From assembly GCA_965225735.1 (NCBI GenBank), contig CBDDBN010000027.1:372001-436000 (forward strand): a DNA stretch of 64,000 nt. Direction: 5' to 3'. This document shows positions 1 to 7,790 of this stretch, piece after piece; positions within the stretch are counted from its first letter, which is position 1; every line of letters begins with the position of its first letter. The translations under genes and the position numbers were made by a program. The DNA is from Denitrobaculum sp965225735. Its GTDB lineage: Bacteria > Pseudomonadota > Alphaproteobacteria > Kiloniellales > Kiloniellaceae. The notes below the pieces were generated by a model. The model searched no databases, was not told where the DNA came from, and was given only the letters and a program-made list of their open reading frames with translations.

Positions 1-723
1 CTTGCGTTGACCGAGCCAGGGCAGAGATTCTACCGGCACTGCGCCGCCATTCGCGAGATCTACGGTGTGGCGCTGGAAGAGGCCCGGGCGAAATCGGAAA
101 GCCTGTCGGGACGCTTGGTCTTGACCGCGCCCCACGCGCTGGCCGCAGCCTTTGTGCGCCCAGCCGTGGAAAGTTTCCTGTCTGCCCATCCGGCGCTGGA
201 GATTTCTTTCGTGACCGAAGACCGGCAGCTCAACCTGGTCGATTATGGTATCGACCTCGCCATCCGGGTCGGCATGCCGGGGGATCAATCGCTGAAGGTC
301 ACCAAACTCGGGGCCTTTCGCGATCTGCTCTGCGCGCACCGCGATCTGGTTTCGAAGATGGGCGGGCCGCCGAAAACCCTGGCCGAGCTCGCTGCCTGGG
401 ACAACATCGCCAACGAATGGCAAGGCGCGGAAGTGGAATACAGGCGCCCGGGTCAGCGGGCCGTCCGGGTTTCGCCACGCATTCGCTGCAACGCCTTCAA
501 CGACGTCCTCGGCTTCCTGCGCGCGGGACAGGGCGTTGCGCTGCTCCCGGATATTGCAATCCGGGAAGAGCTTTCTTCCGGTCGAATTGTCGTACTTTTG
601 CCACAGGACGACGCCCCATCATCCGAGATTTTCGCCGCACACGCCTTCGGCGGATTCCCGCCCAGACGAGTCACGGCATTCGTCTCTCATCTGAGAAAGA
701 CGCTCTCGAGTACGTCTGTGTAA
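1..723 (+). CDS. LysR-family transcriptional regulator (5' end missing)
   Basis: The reading frame is open from base 1, so the N-terminal helix-turn-helix lies outside the window. What remains begins with the linker motif LTEPGQRFY, typical of the end of the LysR wing and linker helix. It then runs through an effector-binding domain with SGRLVLTAPHALA, DLAIRVG and the late signature FLRAGQGVALLPD. This matches the periplasmic-binding-protein-like domain of CrgA/AaeR-type LysR regulators. Its stop is one base from the stop of the convergent DUF1152 gene. Target and effector cannot be told from the fragment. Confidence 0.9.
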   Translation, partial: LALTEPGQRFYRHCAAIREIYGVALEEARAKSESLSGRLVLTAPHALAAAFVRPAVESFLSAHPALEISFVTEDRQLNLVDYGIDLAIRVGMPGDQSLKVTKLGAFRDLLCAHRDLVSKMGGPPKTLAELAAWDNIANEWQGAEVEYRRPGQRAVRVSPRIRCNAFNDVLGFLRAGQGVALLPDIAIREELSSGRIVVLLPQDDAPSSEIFAAHAFGGFPPRRVTAFVSHLRKTLSSTSV

Positions 724-724
724 A

Positions 725-1660
725 TCACAGCGGTATTGGACAATAAGGACGTCTTGGGGTCGCTTCACTCGCCCGTTCAATGACGGCGTGGGCCTCGGAC
801 CAGGATTGAGCTCTCGAAAGCGCTTCAGCGAAGGACATTCTTCTGACGAGATGTTCGAGACTATAGAACCAGTATTGCGCCATAAGAGGATTGATGAAGA
901 GTTCCGAGCCGATGGTCCGATCCGTCGCATGGTAATCTCCGAACTCGCCGCGCAGCGAACTGGCAATTGAGTTCAGCACGATGCTCTTGCGCTGCGCATA
1001 ACGCTTGTTGGTGAAGTCAACCGCATCAAGAAAATCGTCTGCTTCGCGTGACCCCGGGGTCACGGATACGCTGCCCAGATATCCGCCATCGCGAATGAGT
1101 GTTGAGGTATTTTCCAGAAAGCTGTGGTGAGAAACGCCGTGGAAATGATCGATACCGAAGCCGATTGCAGCCAGCAGGGTCGACACACCTGAAAGGCTGT
1201 TTGCAGCCACAATGGAGACGGCATCCTCAACCAGCGTGCCGAGTGCCGGTTCGTCCCCGAAAAGCACACTATCAGTGCCGCCGTCCACCAAAACGACAAG
1301 ATCGATGTCATACTCATCAACAATATGACGGTAACCTGCGGCTACCTCACTCGGCGCAGTTCTCTCGAAAGCATAAACCGGGACTGCAAAGTCTTGTCTC
1401 GCTAACCACTCGACGAGCCATTTCTCGGGAAAGTATGTCAGCTCCCTGGATTGCCGATCTACCCGCCAAACCGCAGGCAATATCCGCTCACAACCTCCCC
1501 GCTGCAGTTCCGTAAAGGAAAGATTCGCCATCACGACCGTCTTCCCAGCGCGCAACAGCCGCGTGGCCAAAGGCAACCCAGCGAAAACGTCAAATCCACC
1601 GCCGCAGCCTGCGACCAAAACACGGTGATGAGAATCCAATCTTTCCAAGGCGGTGATCAT
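725..1660 (-). CDS. DUF1152-like protein
   Basis: This 311-residue protein resembles DUF1152. It has a glycine-rich N-terminal nucleotide-binding-like loop (VLVAGCGGGFDVFAGLPLA, about residues 14-32), then a strand ending in VVLVDGGTDS and a His-containing segment DHFHGVSHHSF. The fold looks like an alpha/beta Rossmann type. No reaction is established for the family. It stands alone, convergent with the LysR gene, and 202 bases separate its start from the next gene. The family assignment rests on recognising the Gly-rich loop and VDGGTDS block. The function is unknown. Confidence 0.7.
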   Translation of the reverse strand: MITALERLDSHHRVLVAGCGGGFDVFAGLPLATRLLRAGKTVVMANLSFTELQRGGCERILPAVWRVDRQSRELTYFPEKWLVEWLARQDFAVPVYAFERTAPSEVAAGYRHIVDEYDIDLVVLVDGGTDSVLFGDEPALGTLVEDAVSIVAANSLSGVSTLLAAIGFGIDHFHGVSHHSFLENTSTLIRDGGYLGSVSVTPGSREADDFLDAVDFTNKRYAQRKSIVLNSIASSLRGEFGDYHATDRTIGSELFINPLMAQYWFYSLEHLVRRMSFAEALSRAQSWSEAHAVIERASEATPRRPYCPIPL

Positions 1661-1862
1661 TGCCCCTCATGTCCCATTCGAAGCGATTTTGATTTGAGAG
1701 CATAAGTCAGCGGAGCACGCAAAGAGAATTGGCTCCTGACGATTCATCGTGATTGGCCTCTTTCGGACCTGATTGTCGCTGCTCATATGGTGAGGTGGAA
1801 CCCAAAGTGGTAATCCGGACAGCACGCCGGAGCGCAAAGACCCGCCAGAGGAGGATAAAACC

Positions 1863-2627
1863 ATGACCCAAGCCGAGAGAGCCCGCCACTTCGCAGACCT
1901 GCATCAGCCTGGAACGCCGCTGGTGCTCTACAACATCTGGGACGCGGGCGGCGCCAAGGCCGTTGCCGAAGCCGGCGCAAAGGCGGTGGCCACCGGCAGT
2001 TGGTCCGTCGCGGCGGCCCAGGGCTATGGCGACGGAGAGAAAATCCCGTTGGATTTCGTCCTGCAGATCATCGAGCGCATCGCCGCCACGGTCGAGGTGC
2101 CGGTCACCCTGGACTTCGAAGGCGGATATGCCGAAGCGAAGGAAGACCTCGCCGCCAACATCACGCGCGTGATCGAAACCGGCGCGGTCGGCATCAACTT
2201 CGAGGATCAGGTGGTCGGCGGCAGCGGGCTGCATCCGCTGGAAACCCAGGCAGCGAGGATCGCAGCCATCCGGCAAGCCGCGGAGGCGGCCGGCGTCCCC
2301 CTCTTCATCAACGCGCGAACAGATCTTTTCCTGAAGGAACGCGACCAGGACAAACACGCGGACCTCGTCGCCGAGGCGAAGGCCCGTGCGGCCGCCTATG
2401 CCGAAGCCGGCGCCAGCGGATTTTTCGTACCGGCACTGGCGAAGCCCGAACTGATCGGCGACATCTGCGCGGCCACAGACCTGCCCGTGAACATCATGAT
2501 GAAGGACGGCGTCCCCTCCATCGCGGAACTGGGCTCCCACGGCGTTGCAAGAGTCAGTTTCGGACCGGGCCCCTACTTCACCGCGATGAAAGATCTGGCC
2601 GATCGCTATCACAAAGCCGTTGACTGA
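1863..2627 (+). CDS. isocitrate lyase/PEP mutase family protein
   Basis: A 254-residue TIM-barrel protein of the PEP mutase/isocitrate lyase superfamily (PF13714-type). Visible blocks are YNIWDAGGAKA near the start, VTLDFEGGYAE, GINFEDQVVGG and the substrate-side arginine motif INARTD. Members make or break C-C or C-P bonds of 2-oxo acids or phosphonates using Mg2+. The catalytic Cys loop (KKCGH) of true isocitrate and methylisocitrate lyases is absent, so this is the general carboxyvinyl-carboxyphosphonate-phosphorylmutase-like group with unknown substrate. The start follows a strong GAGGAGG-type ribosome binding site. It lies 57 bases upstream of the nitrile hydratase genes and may be cotranscribed with them. 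Confidence 0.85.
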   Translation: MTQAERARHFADLHQPGTPLVLYNIWDAGGAKAVAEAGAKAVATGSWSVAAAQGYGDGEKIPLDFVLQIIERIAATVEVPVTLDFEGGYAEAKEDLAANITRVIETGAVGINFEDQVVGGSGLHPLETQAARIAAIRQAAEAAGVPLFINARTDLFLKERDQDKHADLVAEAKARAAAYAEAGASGFFVPALAKPELIGDICAATDLPVNIMMKDGVPSIAELGSHGVARVSFGPGPYFTAMKDLADRYHKAVD

Positions 2628-2684
2628 CTTCAACCCAAGATAATCCTGCTCGCCAGTGAGAACGGGAGGCGCTAGGCTGACGAC

Positions 2685-3347
2685 ATGACCGAATACGATG
2701 CGAAGCAAGCCGCAGAGCTGCACCCTCTGATCCATTCCCACGTGCCCTCCGAACCTGCGCTGCGGGTGAAGGCGCTGGAAAGCCTGCTGGTCGACAAGGG
2801 TCTTCTGAACAGCGAGACGGTCGATGCCTGGGTCGAGGTCTATAGCAACGAAATCGGGCCTAAGGTCGGCGCGAGCGTGGTCGCCAAGGCCTGGTGCGAC
2901 CCCACCTTCCGGGAACGTCTCTTGGCAGATGGTGCGACGGCCATCACCGAAATGGGCATCACAGGATGGGCGAAGAACCATCTGAAAGTCGTTGAAAATA
3001 CAGAGACTGTTCATAACCTGGTGGTCTGCACGCTCTGCTCTTGTTATCCGCACCGCCTGTTGGGCATTCAGCCGGCCTGGTACAAGCTGGAAGCTTACCG
3101 CTCCCGCGCGGTGCGGGATCCGCGCGGCGTCCTGGCAGAGTTCGATGTGACGATCCCCGACAGCGTCCGCGTCGATGTTTGGGACAGCACGGCCGAACTT
3201 CGCTACCTGGTTCTGCCGCAGCGGCCTGCAGGCACCGAGGCTTTGAGCGAAGCCGAACTTGCGACACTGGTCAGCCGCAACAGCATGATCGGAACGCAGC
3301 GGGACCTGCCCTCGGAAGCGGTCGCATCTCAACCTGGCGAGGCCTGA
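2685..3347 (+). CDS. nthA: nitrile hydratase alpha subunit, cobalt type
   Basis: Catalytic metal-binding subunit that hydrates nitriles to amides as an alpha-beta heterodimer in the cytosol. The metal claw C-T-L-C-S-C is at residues 115-120. Thr at the second position is the mark of low-spin Co(III) enzymes, whereas iron enzymes have Ser. Cys118 and Ser119-Cys120 correspond to the sulfinic/sulfenic Cys and backbone ligands. At 220 residues it is full length. The neighbouring beta subunit starts two bases after this stop, and an accessory gene follows. No amidase gene is adjacent. The enzyme class is secure; the physiological nitrile is unknown. Confidence 0.96.
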   Translation: MTEYDAKQAAELHPLIHSHVPSEPALRVKALESLLVDKGLLNSETVDAWVEVYSNEIGPKVGASVVAKAWCDPTFRERLLADGATAITEMGITGWAKNHLKVVENTETVHNLVVCTLCSCYPHRLLGIQPAWYKLEAYRSRAVRDPRGVLAEFDVTIPDSVRVDVWDSTAELRYLVLPQRPAGTEALSEAELATLVSRNSMIGTQRDLPSEAVASQPGEA

Positions 3348-3349
3348 TC

Positions 3350-4012
3350 ATGGACGGCATTCACGACGTTGGCGGGAAACTCGGGTTCGGTCCGATTGGC
3401 ATCACCACCGATGAGCCCGCGTTCCATGAAGCCTGGGAAGGCCGCATGTTCGGTATCGTGCGCGCGATGGCCCGCCCCATCGACTGGAACGTGGACAAGT
3501 TCCGGCACACCCGCGAACTTGAAGACCCGGTCACCTACCTGACACGGCCCTATTTCGATCAGTGGTACAAGGTCTACGCCTGCATGTTCGTGGGCTCGGG
3601 TATCGCGACGGTGACCGAGCTTGCGTCGGGACAGTCGGATGGGACACGACCGGAAGGGCTGCCCGCCCCCATGGCGCCGGAGCAGGTCGCCGAGGCGAAG
3701 AACGGCGCGAAAAGCTTCGAACTCCCCTATGACCAGGCCCCAAGGTTCCAGGCCGGCGATCGTGTGCTCGGCCGTCTGATCACGCCGGTGGAGCATTGTC
3801 GCCTGCCCGCCTATGTGCGTGGCCGTCCGGGCAAGATCGCCGACTATCGCGGCGCGCATGTCTTCGCCGATGAATCTGCCCACGGCAAAATCCAGCCGCA
3901 GCCACTTTACTCCGTCGTCTTCAAACTGAGCGATCTCTTCCCGGAACGGGCAGGCTCGGAGGATCAGGTCTATCTCGACCTCTGGGAAAGTCATCTCGAA
4001 GCGCATGACTGA
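3350..4012 (+). CDS. nthB: nitrile hydratase beta subunit
   Basis: The 220-residue partner of the alpha subunit. It opens with the family signature MDGIHDVGGKLGFG and ends with an SH3-like barrel containing FQAGDRVLGR, RLPAYVRGRPGKI and YSVVF, as in all NHase beta chains. It shapes the active site and carries arginines that hydrogen-bond to the oxidised claw cysteines. The ATG lies two bases after the alpha stop, so translation is probably coupled. The last eight bases overlap the accessory gene. Confidence 0.96.
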   Translation: MDGIHDVGGKLGFGPIGITTDEPAFHEAWEGRMFGIVRAMARPIDWNVDKFRHTRELEDPVTYLTRPYFDQWYKVYACMFVGSGIATVTELASGQSDGTRPEGLPAPMAPEQVAEAKNGAKSFELPYDQAPRFQAGDRVLGRLITPVEHCRLPAYVRGRPGKIADYRGAHVFADESAHGKIQPQPLYSVVFKLSDLFPERAGSEDQVYLDLWESHLEAHD

Positions 4013-4331
4013 ATTCGACGGAACCGAACCGCCTGCCTTCGACGAACCCTGGCAGGCGCAGGTCTATGGTATGGCGCAGGTCCTGATCGAAAGCGGCCGG
4101 ATCGAACCGAACGTCTGGGCCACGACCATGCGCGCCGCCATTTCCAATCGTCTGGCGTCCGGCGCACCCGATACCACGGACACCTATTTCGCCGCCGTCA
4201 CCGACGCTCTGGAAAGCGTAATGTCTTTGGAAAAGAAAGAGATGGGAAACGCCGTTGAGGCCTGGCGTGAAGCCTACGAAACCACGCCCCATGGCAAGCC
4301 GGTTAAGCTGAAGACGGATCCGGAACTCTAG
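4005..4331 (+). CDS. nitrile hydratase accessory (activator) protein
   Basis: A 108-residue protein related to the N-terminal domain of the NHase beta chain: PAFDEPWQAQVYGMAQVLIESG mirrors the beta segment with EAWEGRMFG. Such proteins (P14K/NhlE type) act as metallochaperones or self-subunit-swapping chaperones that load cobalt into the alpha subunit. It overlaps nthB by eight bases, the standard alpha-beta-activator order. No cobalt transporter is seen nearby. Confidence 0.88.
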   Translation: MTEFDGTEPPAFDEPWQAQVYGMAQVLIESGRIEPNVWATTMRAAISNRLASGAPDTTDTYFAAVTDALESVMSLEKKEMGNAVEAWREAYETTPHGKPVKLKTDPEL

Positions 4332-4396
4332 AAATTTCTTTCCGCGGCCCAGAGTCGTCCCGCCATCGTTTTTGCCTTCATTCTCATAGCCGAAAG

Positions 4397-5269
4397 ATGA
4401 AGATTCCAATCCTGAGCGGTCTTTCCGAAATCGCCGACGACTATGACCTCTTCATTGTCGATCTCTGGGGTGTGGTGCATGACGGTGAAACGGCCTTTCC
4501 AGAGGCCATCGACTCTCTCCGGCAGTTACGCCAGCGCGGTGCGAGAACCGTTCTGCTGTCCAACGCTGCCCGGCTTGGCGACAGCGTTGCTACGCAGCTT
4601 TCAAAACTCGGTGTAACGGCCGAACTCTACGACCGTTTGCTGACCTCCGGCGACGTCACGGCGAAGGCCATGGCAGCCCGCGCCAAGGGATCGGATGCGG
4701 ACGCCCGACCCGCCTGCTTTCACCTCGGACCAGCGCGCGGCCGCGCCACCTTTGACGCCTGCGGTGGCCGGGCAGCGGGTATCGACGAGGCCGAACTCAT
4801 CATCTGCACCGGCCTGGTCAACGACGAAACGGAACGGGCCGAAGACTATCGCGGCCTCTTGACGCAAGCTTTGGACCGCGGCCTGACGATGATCTGCGCC
4901 AATCCGGATGTGATGGTCATTCGTGGCGGCAGGCCGATTTATGGCGCCGGCGCCTTGGCTGCTCTCTACGAGGATTTGGGCGGACATGTTCTACGCTTCG
5001 GCAAACCCCACCCCGCTATCTTCGATCATCTCTTTGCCGAAAGCCCCGATATCGCGCGCAACCGCGCCGTTATGATCGGCGACAGTCTGACGACAGATAT
5101 GCGCGGCGCGCGGCAGGCTGGAATCGATGGTCTCTGGATCGCTGGCGGCATACATGCCGATGCCTTGGGATTGGATGCAGATGGAAGCCTGCGGCCAGAA
5201 AAGGTCCAGATCGTCGCGCAACAAGCCGGTGAGCGTCCAACGGCTATTTTGCCGCGATTAAGATGGTGA
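4397..5269 (+). CDS. HAD-superfamily IIA hydrolase (TIGR01459-like)
   Basis: A 290-residue phosphatase-like protein of the HAD class IIA subfamily. Motif I is FIVDLWGVVHDG (about residues 18-29), keeping the nucleophilic Asp but with Trp where the general-acid Asp normally sits, as is usual in this subfamily. Motif II is TVLLSNAAR, and motifs III/IV are FGKPHPAIF and MIGDSLTTDMRGA. Substrate unknown; related proteins act on small sugar or nucleotide phosphates. It follows the nitrile hydratase operon by 65 bases and could be read through, but a functional link is not evident. Confidence 0.88.
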   Translation: MKIPILSGLSEIADDYDLFIVDLWGVVHDGETAFPEAIDSLRQLRQRGARTVLLSNAARLGDSVATQLSKLGVTAELYDRLLTSGDVTAKAMAARAKGSDADARPACFHLGPARGRATFDACGGRAAGIDEAELIICTGLVNDETERAEDYRGLLTQALDRGLTMICANPDVMVIRGGRPIYGAGALAALYEDLGGHVLRFGKPHPAIFDHLFAESPDIARNRAVMIGDSLTTDMRGARQAGIDGLWIAGGIHADALGLDADGSLRPEKVQIVAQQAGERPTAILPRLRW

Positions 5270-5351
5270 TCCTGCAGAGGTCTTCTCTGGAACCCCATCG
5301 CAGACAAACCACTTAATTGATCTGCCAATTGCAATCTGACAAGAATGCAGG

Positions 5352-5792
5352 ATGCAGATCACGACCTTTTCGGATTACTGTCTCAGAATTCTTATATTTC
5401 TGGCCGTTAGCGACGGCCAGCAGGCCAGTTCGCGGGAAATCGCCGAGCGCTACGATGTCTCCGTGCACCATATTGCCAAGGCGTCCAAATGGCTGGTGCG
5501 GCACGGCTATGTCTCCGCAACACGCGGTAAAGGCGGCGGTCTGAAACTCGCCCGCAAGCCAGAGGAGATCAAAATCGGCGAAGTCATCGGACGCGCCGAA
5601 ACGGGTCTGGGCCTGGTGGAGTGCATGCGCGATGGTCATTGCGCCATCGAAGGTGCCTGTGGGCTAGCTTCTATCCTGGACGAAGCAAAGTCCGCGTTCT
5701 TCGACACACTGGACCGCTACACGCTCGCCGATGCCGTCACGAAGCGAGGCGGCTTAGCCAAAATGCTGCAGCTCTTAAACGATAGACCGTAA
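5352..5792 (+). CDS. Rrf2-family regulator, NsrR-like
   Basis: A 146-residue winged-helix repressor. The N-terminus MQITTFSDYCLRILIFLA and the recognition region KASKWLVRHGYVSATRGKGGG match NsrR, the nitric-oxide-sensing [Fe-S] repressor. The three cluster cysteines are visible in ECMRDGHCAIEGACGL (about residues 94-109) with NsrR spacing. NO destroys the cluster and derepresses NO-detoxification genes. No hmp, nor or dnr gene is adjacent, so the regulon is elsewhere or includes the small divergent membrane gene downstream. Confidence 0.9.
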   Translation: MQITTFSDYCLRILIFLAVSDGQQASSREIAERYDVSVHHIAKASKWLVRHGYVSATRGKGGGLKLARKPEEIKIGEVIGRAETGLGLVECMRDGHCAIEGACGLASILDEAKSAFFDTLDRYTLADAVTKRGGLAKMLQLLNDRP

Positions 5793-5903
5793 CGCTCGCT
5801 ACGCCGGTTGGGGCATCGACGACGCCCAAGAACACACAAGGTTGCTAAGCTGCGGGCATGAACGAAAAGCGCCGTCGACAAACTTTTGTTCGGTAAAGCC
5901 GCG

Positions 5904-6068
5904 TCAAAGCACAGCGAAAACGACGATCACGGTAACGAGACCCCAGACACACATGTTGATGAAGGAGCGCAAAATGCCGCCATCCTCCTCAACCGTAATT
6001 CCAATCCGTCTGATCACGAGATCTCCAGGCATCAGGAAGCCACTGATAAGCCAGTGAAAGGCTTTCAT
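5904..6068 (-). CDS. 54-residue single-pass membrane protein
   Basis: A small gene on the minus strand. The ATG at 6068-6066 follows a good ribosome site (GGAGAG, about 6 bases upstream) and the frame ends in TGA at 5904. The product starts MKAFHWLISGFLMPGDLVIRR, has a short acidic middle and ends in one hydrophobic helix (about residues 36-54, with CVWGLVTVIVVFAVL). It therefore looks like an inner-membrane microprotein. Support comes from the start context, the transmembrane segment and the palindrome directly upstream. No family is recognised. Confidence 0.6.
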   Translation of the reverse strand: MKAFHWLISGFLMPGDLVIRRIGITVEEDGGILRSFINMCVWGLVTVIVVFAVL

Positions 6069-6077
6069 GGTCCGCTC

Positions 6078-6126
6078 TCCATTTCGCTTTAATAGGTATT
6101 TATTTTACCAATTAAAGCGAAATGGA
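6078..6126. promoter_or_regulatory. 16-bp perfect inverted repeat upstream of the small membrane gene
   Basis: The arm TCCATTTCGCTTTAAT at 6078-6093 is perfectly inverted at 6111-6126, with a 17-base AT-rich centre that itself contains partial symmetry (GGTA/TACC). It lies 10 bases upstream of the start codon at 6068 and overlaps its ribosome site region. It is either an operator for a dimeric regulator or a 5'-UTR hairpin. No T-tract follows, so it is not a terminator. Confidence 0.6.
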
Positions 6127-6360
6127 TCCCCTTGCAATGAGAATCTATCCTTCGCCACCCTAGCTTCCCGCTTCAAGGTGTTAAGCACAGATCTCATTCC
6201 TGCGCATATCGCAGGAAAGTCATGAGGCGCCCGCTATTTATCCGGTAGCGCCGCGCCCCTATGCTCCGCCCTAGAGTTTTTTACGCGGCCTGGGACGAGC
6301 ACATCGCAACCGCGCAGCCGGCGCCCAGCAGCAGAGATCCGTCCGAACAAGGAGAACGCC

Positions 6361-7125
6361 ATGTCAGAACTTTCCGGAAAAGCCGCCATTGTTACCGGGG
6401 CCAGCCGGGGTATCGGTGCCGCCGCGGCGCGCGAACTCGCGAAGCAGGGTGTTTCGGTCGTGCTGGCGGCGCGGAGCGAAAAGGAGATCGCAAAGGTCGC
6501 TGCAGAGATCAGCGCCGAAGGCGGACAAGCGAAAGCCGTGGCCTGCGATGTCACTGAATACAATGACGTCGCCCGCTGTGTCACCGCCTGCCGGGACCAC
6601 TTCGGGCGGCTCGACATCCTGGTGAACAACGCCGGGGTTATCGACCCCATCGCGCGTCTCGCAGAGTCCGATCCGACGCAATGGGACCAGGTGGTCGACA
6701 TCAATCTCAAGGGTGTCTATCACGGCCTGCGGGCCGCTATTCCGGTGATGCAGGCACAAGGCGGCGGTGTAATCGTCAATATCAGCTCCGGCGCGGCCAC
6801 CGGGGCTCTGGAGGGCTGGAGCCACTATTGCGCCACCAAGGCCGCGGTTCTCTCCCTCACCCGCTGCGCCGACAAGGAATACCGGGATCAGGGCATCCGG
6901 GTTGTTGGCCTGAGCCCAGGCACGGTGGCCACCGATATGCAGGTTTCGATCAAGGCCTCCGGCATCAATCCGGTCAGCCAGCTCGACCCCTCGGTGCACA
7001 TCCCCACGGACTGGCCGGCGCGTGCCATCGCCTGGCTCTGCACCGAAGATGCGGCGGAGTTCGCCGGCACAGACTTTTCGATCAAGACGGAAGAAGGACG
7101 CCGGAGGGTCGGATTGATCGACTAA
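6361..7125 (+). CDS. short-chain dehydrogenase/reductase (SDR)
   Basis: A classical 254-residue NAD(P)-dependent SDR. The cofactor loop TGASRGIG is at residues 12-19, NNAG at 89-92, the catalytic Ser at 142-143 and YxxxK as Y156-C-A-T-K160. The PGTVATDM segment is the usual post-catalytic loop. The C-terminus is a little unusual (DFSIKTEEGRRRVG) where oligomerisation contacts normally lie. Substrate not predictable. A GGAGAA ribosome site precedes the ATG. It stands alone, downstream of the small membrane gene on the opposite strand. Confidence 0.93.
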   Translation: MSELSGKAAIVTGASRGIGAAAARELAKQGVSVVLAARSEKEIAKVAAEISAEGGQAKAVACDVTEYNDVARCVTACRDHFGRLDILVNNAGVIDPIARLAESDPTQWDQVVDINLKGVYHGLRAAIPVMQAQGGGVIVNISSGAATGALEGWSHYCATKAAVLSLTRCADKEYRDQGIRVVGLSPGTVATDMQVSIKASGINPVSQLDPSVHIPTDWPARAIAWLCTEDAAEFAGTDFSIKTEEGRRRVGLID

Positions 7126-7224
7126 GTCCGAAGCCGGCGTCGCGACGGTGGCCGCCACCTAACGGAACGGCCGCCAAACAGTAGACGTCCCAAATAAAAC
7201 TGGCTCGTCGCCATTTTGCATGAT

Positions 7225-7265
7225 ACTATGTTCGTATACTTATAAATAATTCGAACGAGCATAGT
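7225..7265. promoter_or_regulatory. 11-bp inverted repeat (candidate operator or hairpin)
   Basis: ACTATGTTCGT (7225-7235) and ACGAGCATAGT (7255-7265) are inverted copies with one mismatch, separated by 19 AT-rich bases including TATAAATAAT. The element sits about 70 bases upstream of the secreted-protein gene at 7332, in the likely promoter of the YcaO island. No run of T follows, so an operator is more likely than a terminator. Confidence 0.4.
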
Positions 7266-7331
7266 CTTTCCGGCATTGACCCCGCGCCTTTCCCAGCGTG
7301 GACGATGTTTAAAGCAGGAAGGAACAGTGTC

Positions 7332-7748
7332 ATGCAGTTACGATTTGCAGTGATCGCGTCCATCCTCCTGATCGGATTGTGCGGTCAGGCAGGCGCCGCG
7401 CAGCAGATGGCGTTCATTTGCGACCTCAATGGTGTGAATGCGCAGATGCGGGTGGCGGTTGAGTATGTCTCCTCCTCCGGCATCGTCACGGGTCCAGGCG
7501 CAAATCCGAGCATCACCGGTGTCATTCCGACCGGCGACTATACGATCTATACGGCTGGCGACGTACGCAGTCCCTCGGCTTACTACACCTTCAAAGGACA
7601 AGGCGAATACGCCGACTTCACCAACATGCATCAGTCGGAGCGCTTCCGGGTCCGTTTCGTCCCGACGAACGACGGTCTCTGGATGATTATCAATCCCCAC
7701 CAGCCACCGCAGTGGCAGGGACGTCATTTTTGCAAGCGCGTGGGGTGA
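7332..7748 (+). CDS. small secreted protein of unknown function
   Basis: A 138-residue product with a clear Sec signal peptide (MQLRFAVIASILLIGLCGQAGA, cleavage after AGA near residue 22). The mature domain has two cysteines, one near each end (FICDLNG, HFCKRVG), that could form a disulfide. The rest is beta-rich and Thr/Tyr-rich. The ATG at 7332 is chosen because AGGAAGG lies 8-14 bases upstream and the signal peptide begins there. It precedes the YcaO gene by 42 bases on the same strand and may be the first gene of that transcript. No family recognised. Confidence 0.7.
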   Translation: MQLRFAVIASILLIGLCGQAGAAQQMAFICDLNGVNAQMRVAVEYVSSSGIVTGPGANPSITGVIPTGDYTIYTAGDVRSPSAYYTFKGQGEYADFTNMHQSERFRVRFVPTNDGLWMIINPHQPPQWQGRHFCKRVG

Positions 7749-7790
7749 ACACACTCTTCAAACCTCTCATGCTTCCTGGCTGGTGAAGGC

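Noticed and set aside
1707..3332. Open frame of about 540 codons on the minus strand across the PEP-mutase and nthA genes
   Set aside because: It crosses two well-supported plus-strand genes and their gap; composition typical of a GC-driven shadow frame.
2685..3347. Reading the nitrile-hydratase alpha gene as an NHLP-type RiPP leader linked to the YcaO island
   Set aside because: It keeps the full CTLCSC active site, beta subunit and activator, so it is a true enzyme; the YcaO gene is more than 3 kb away.
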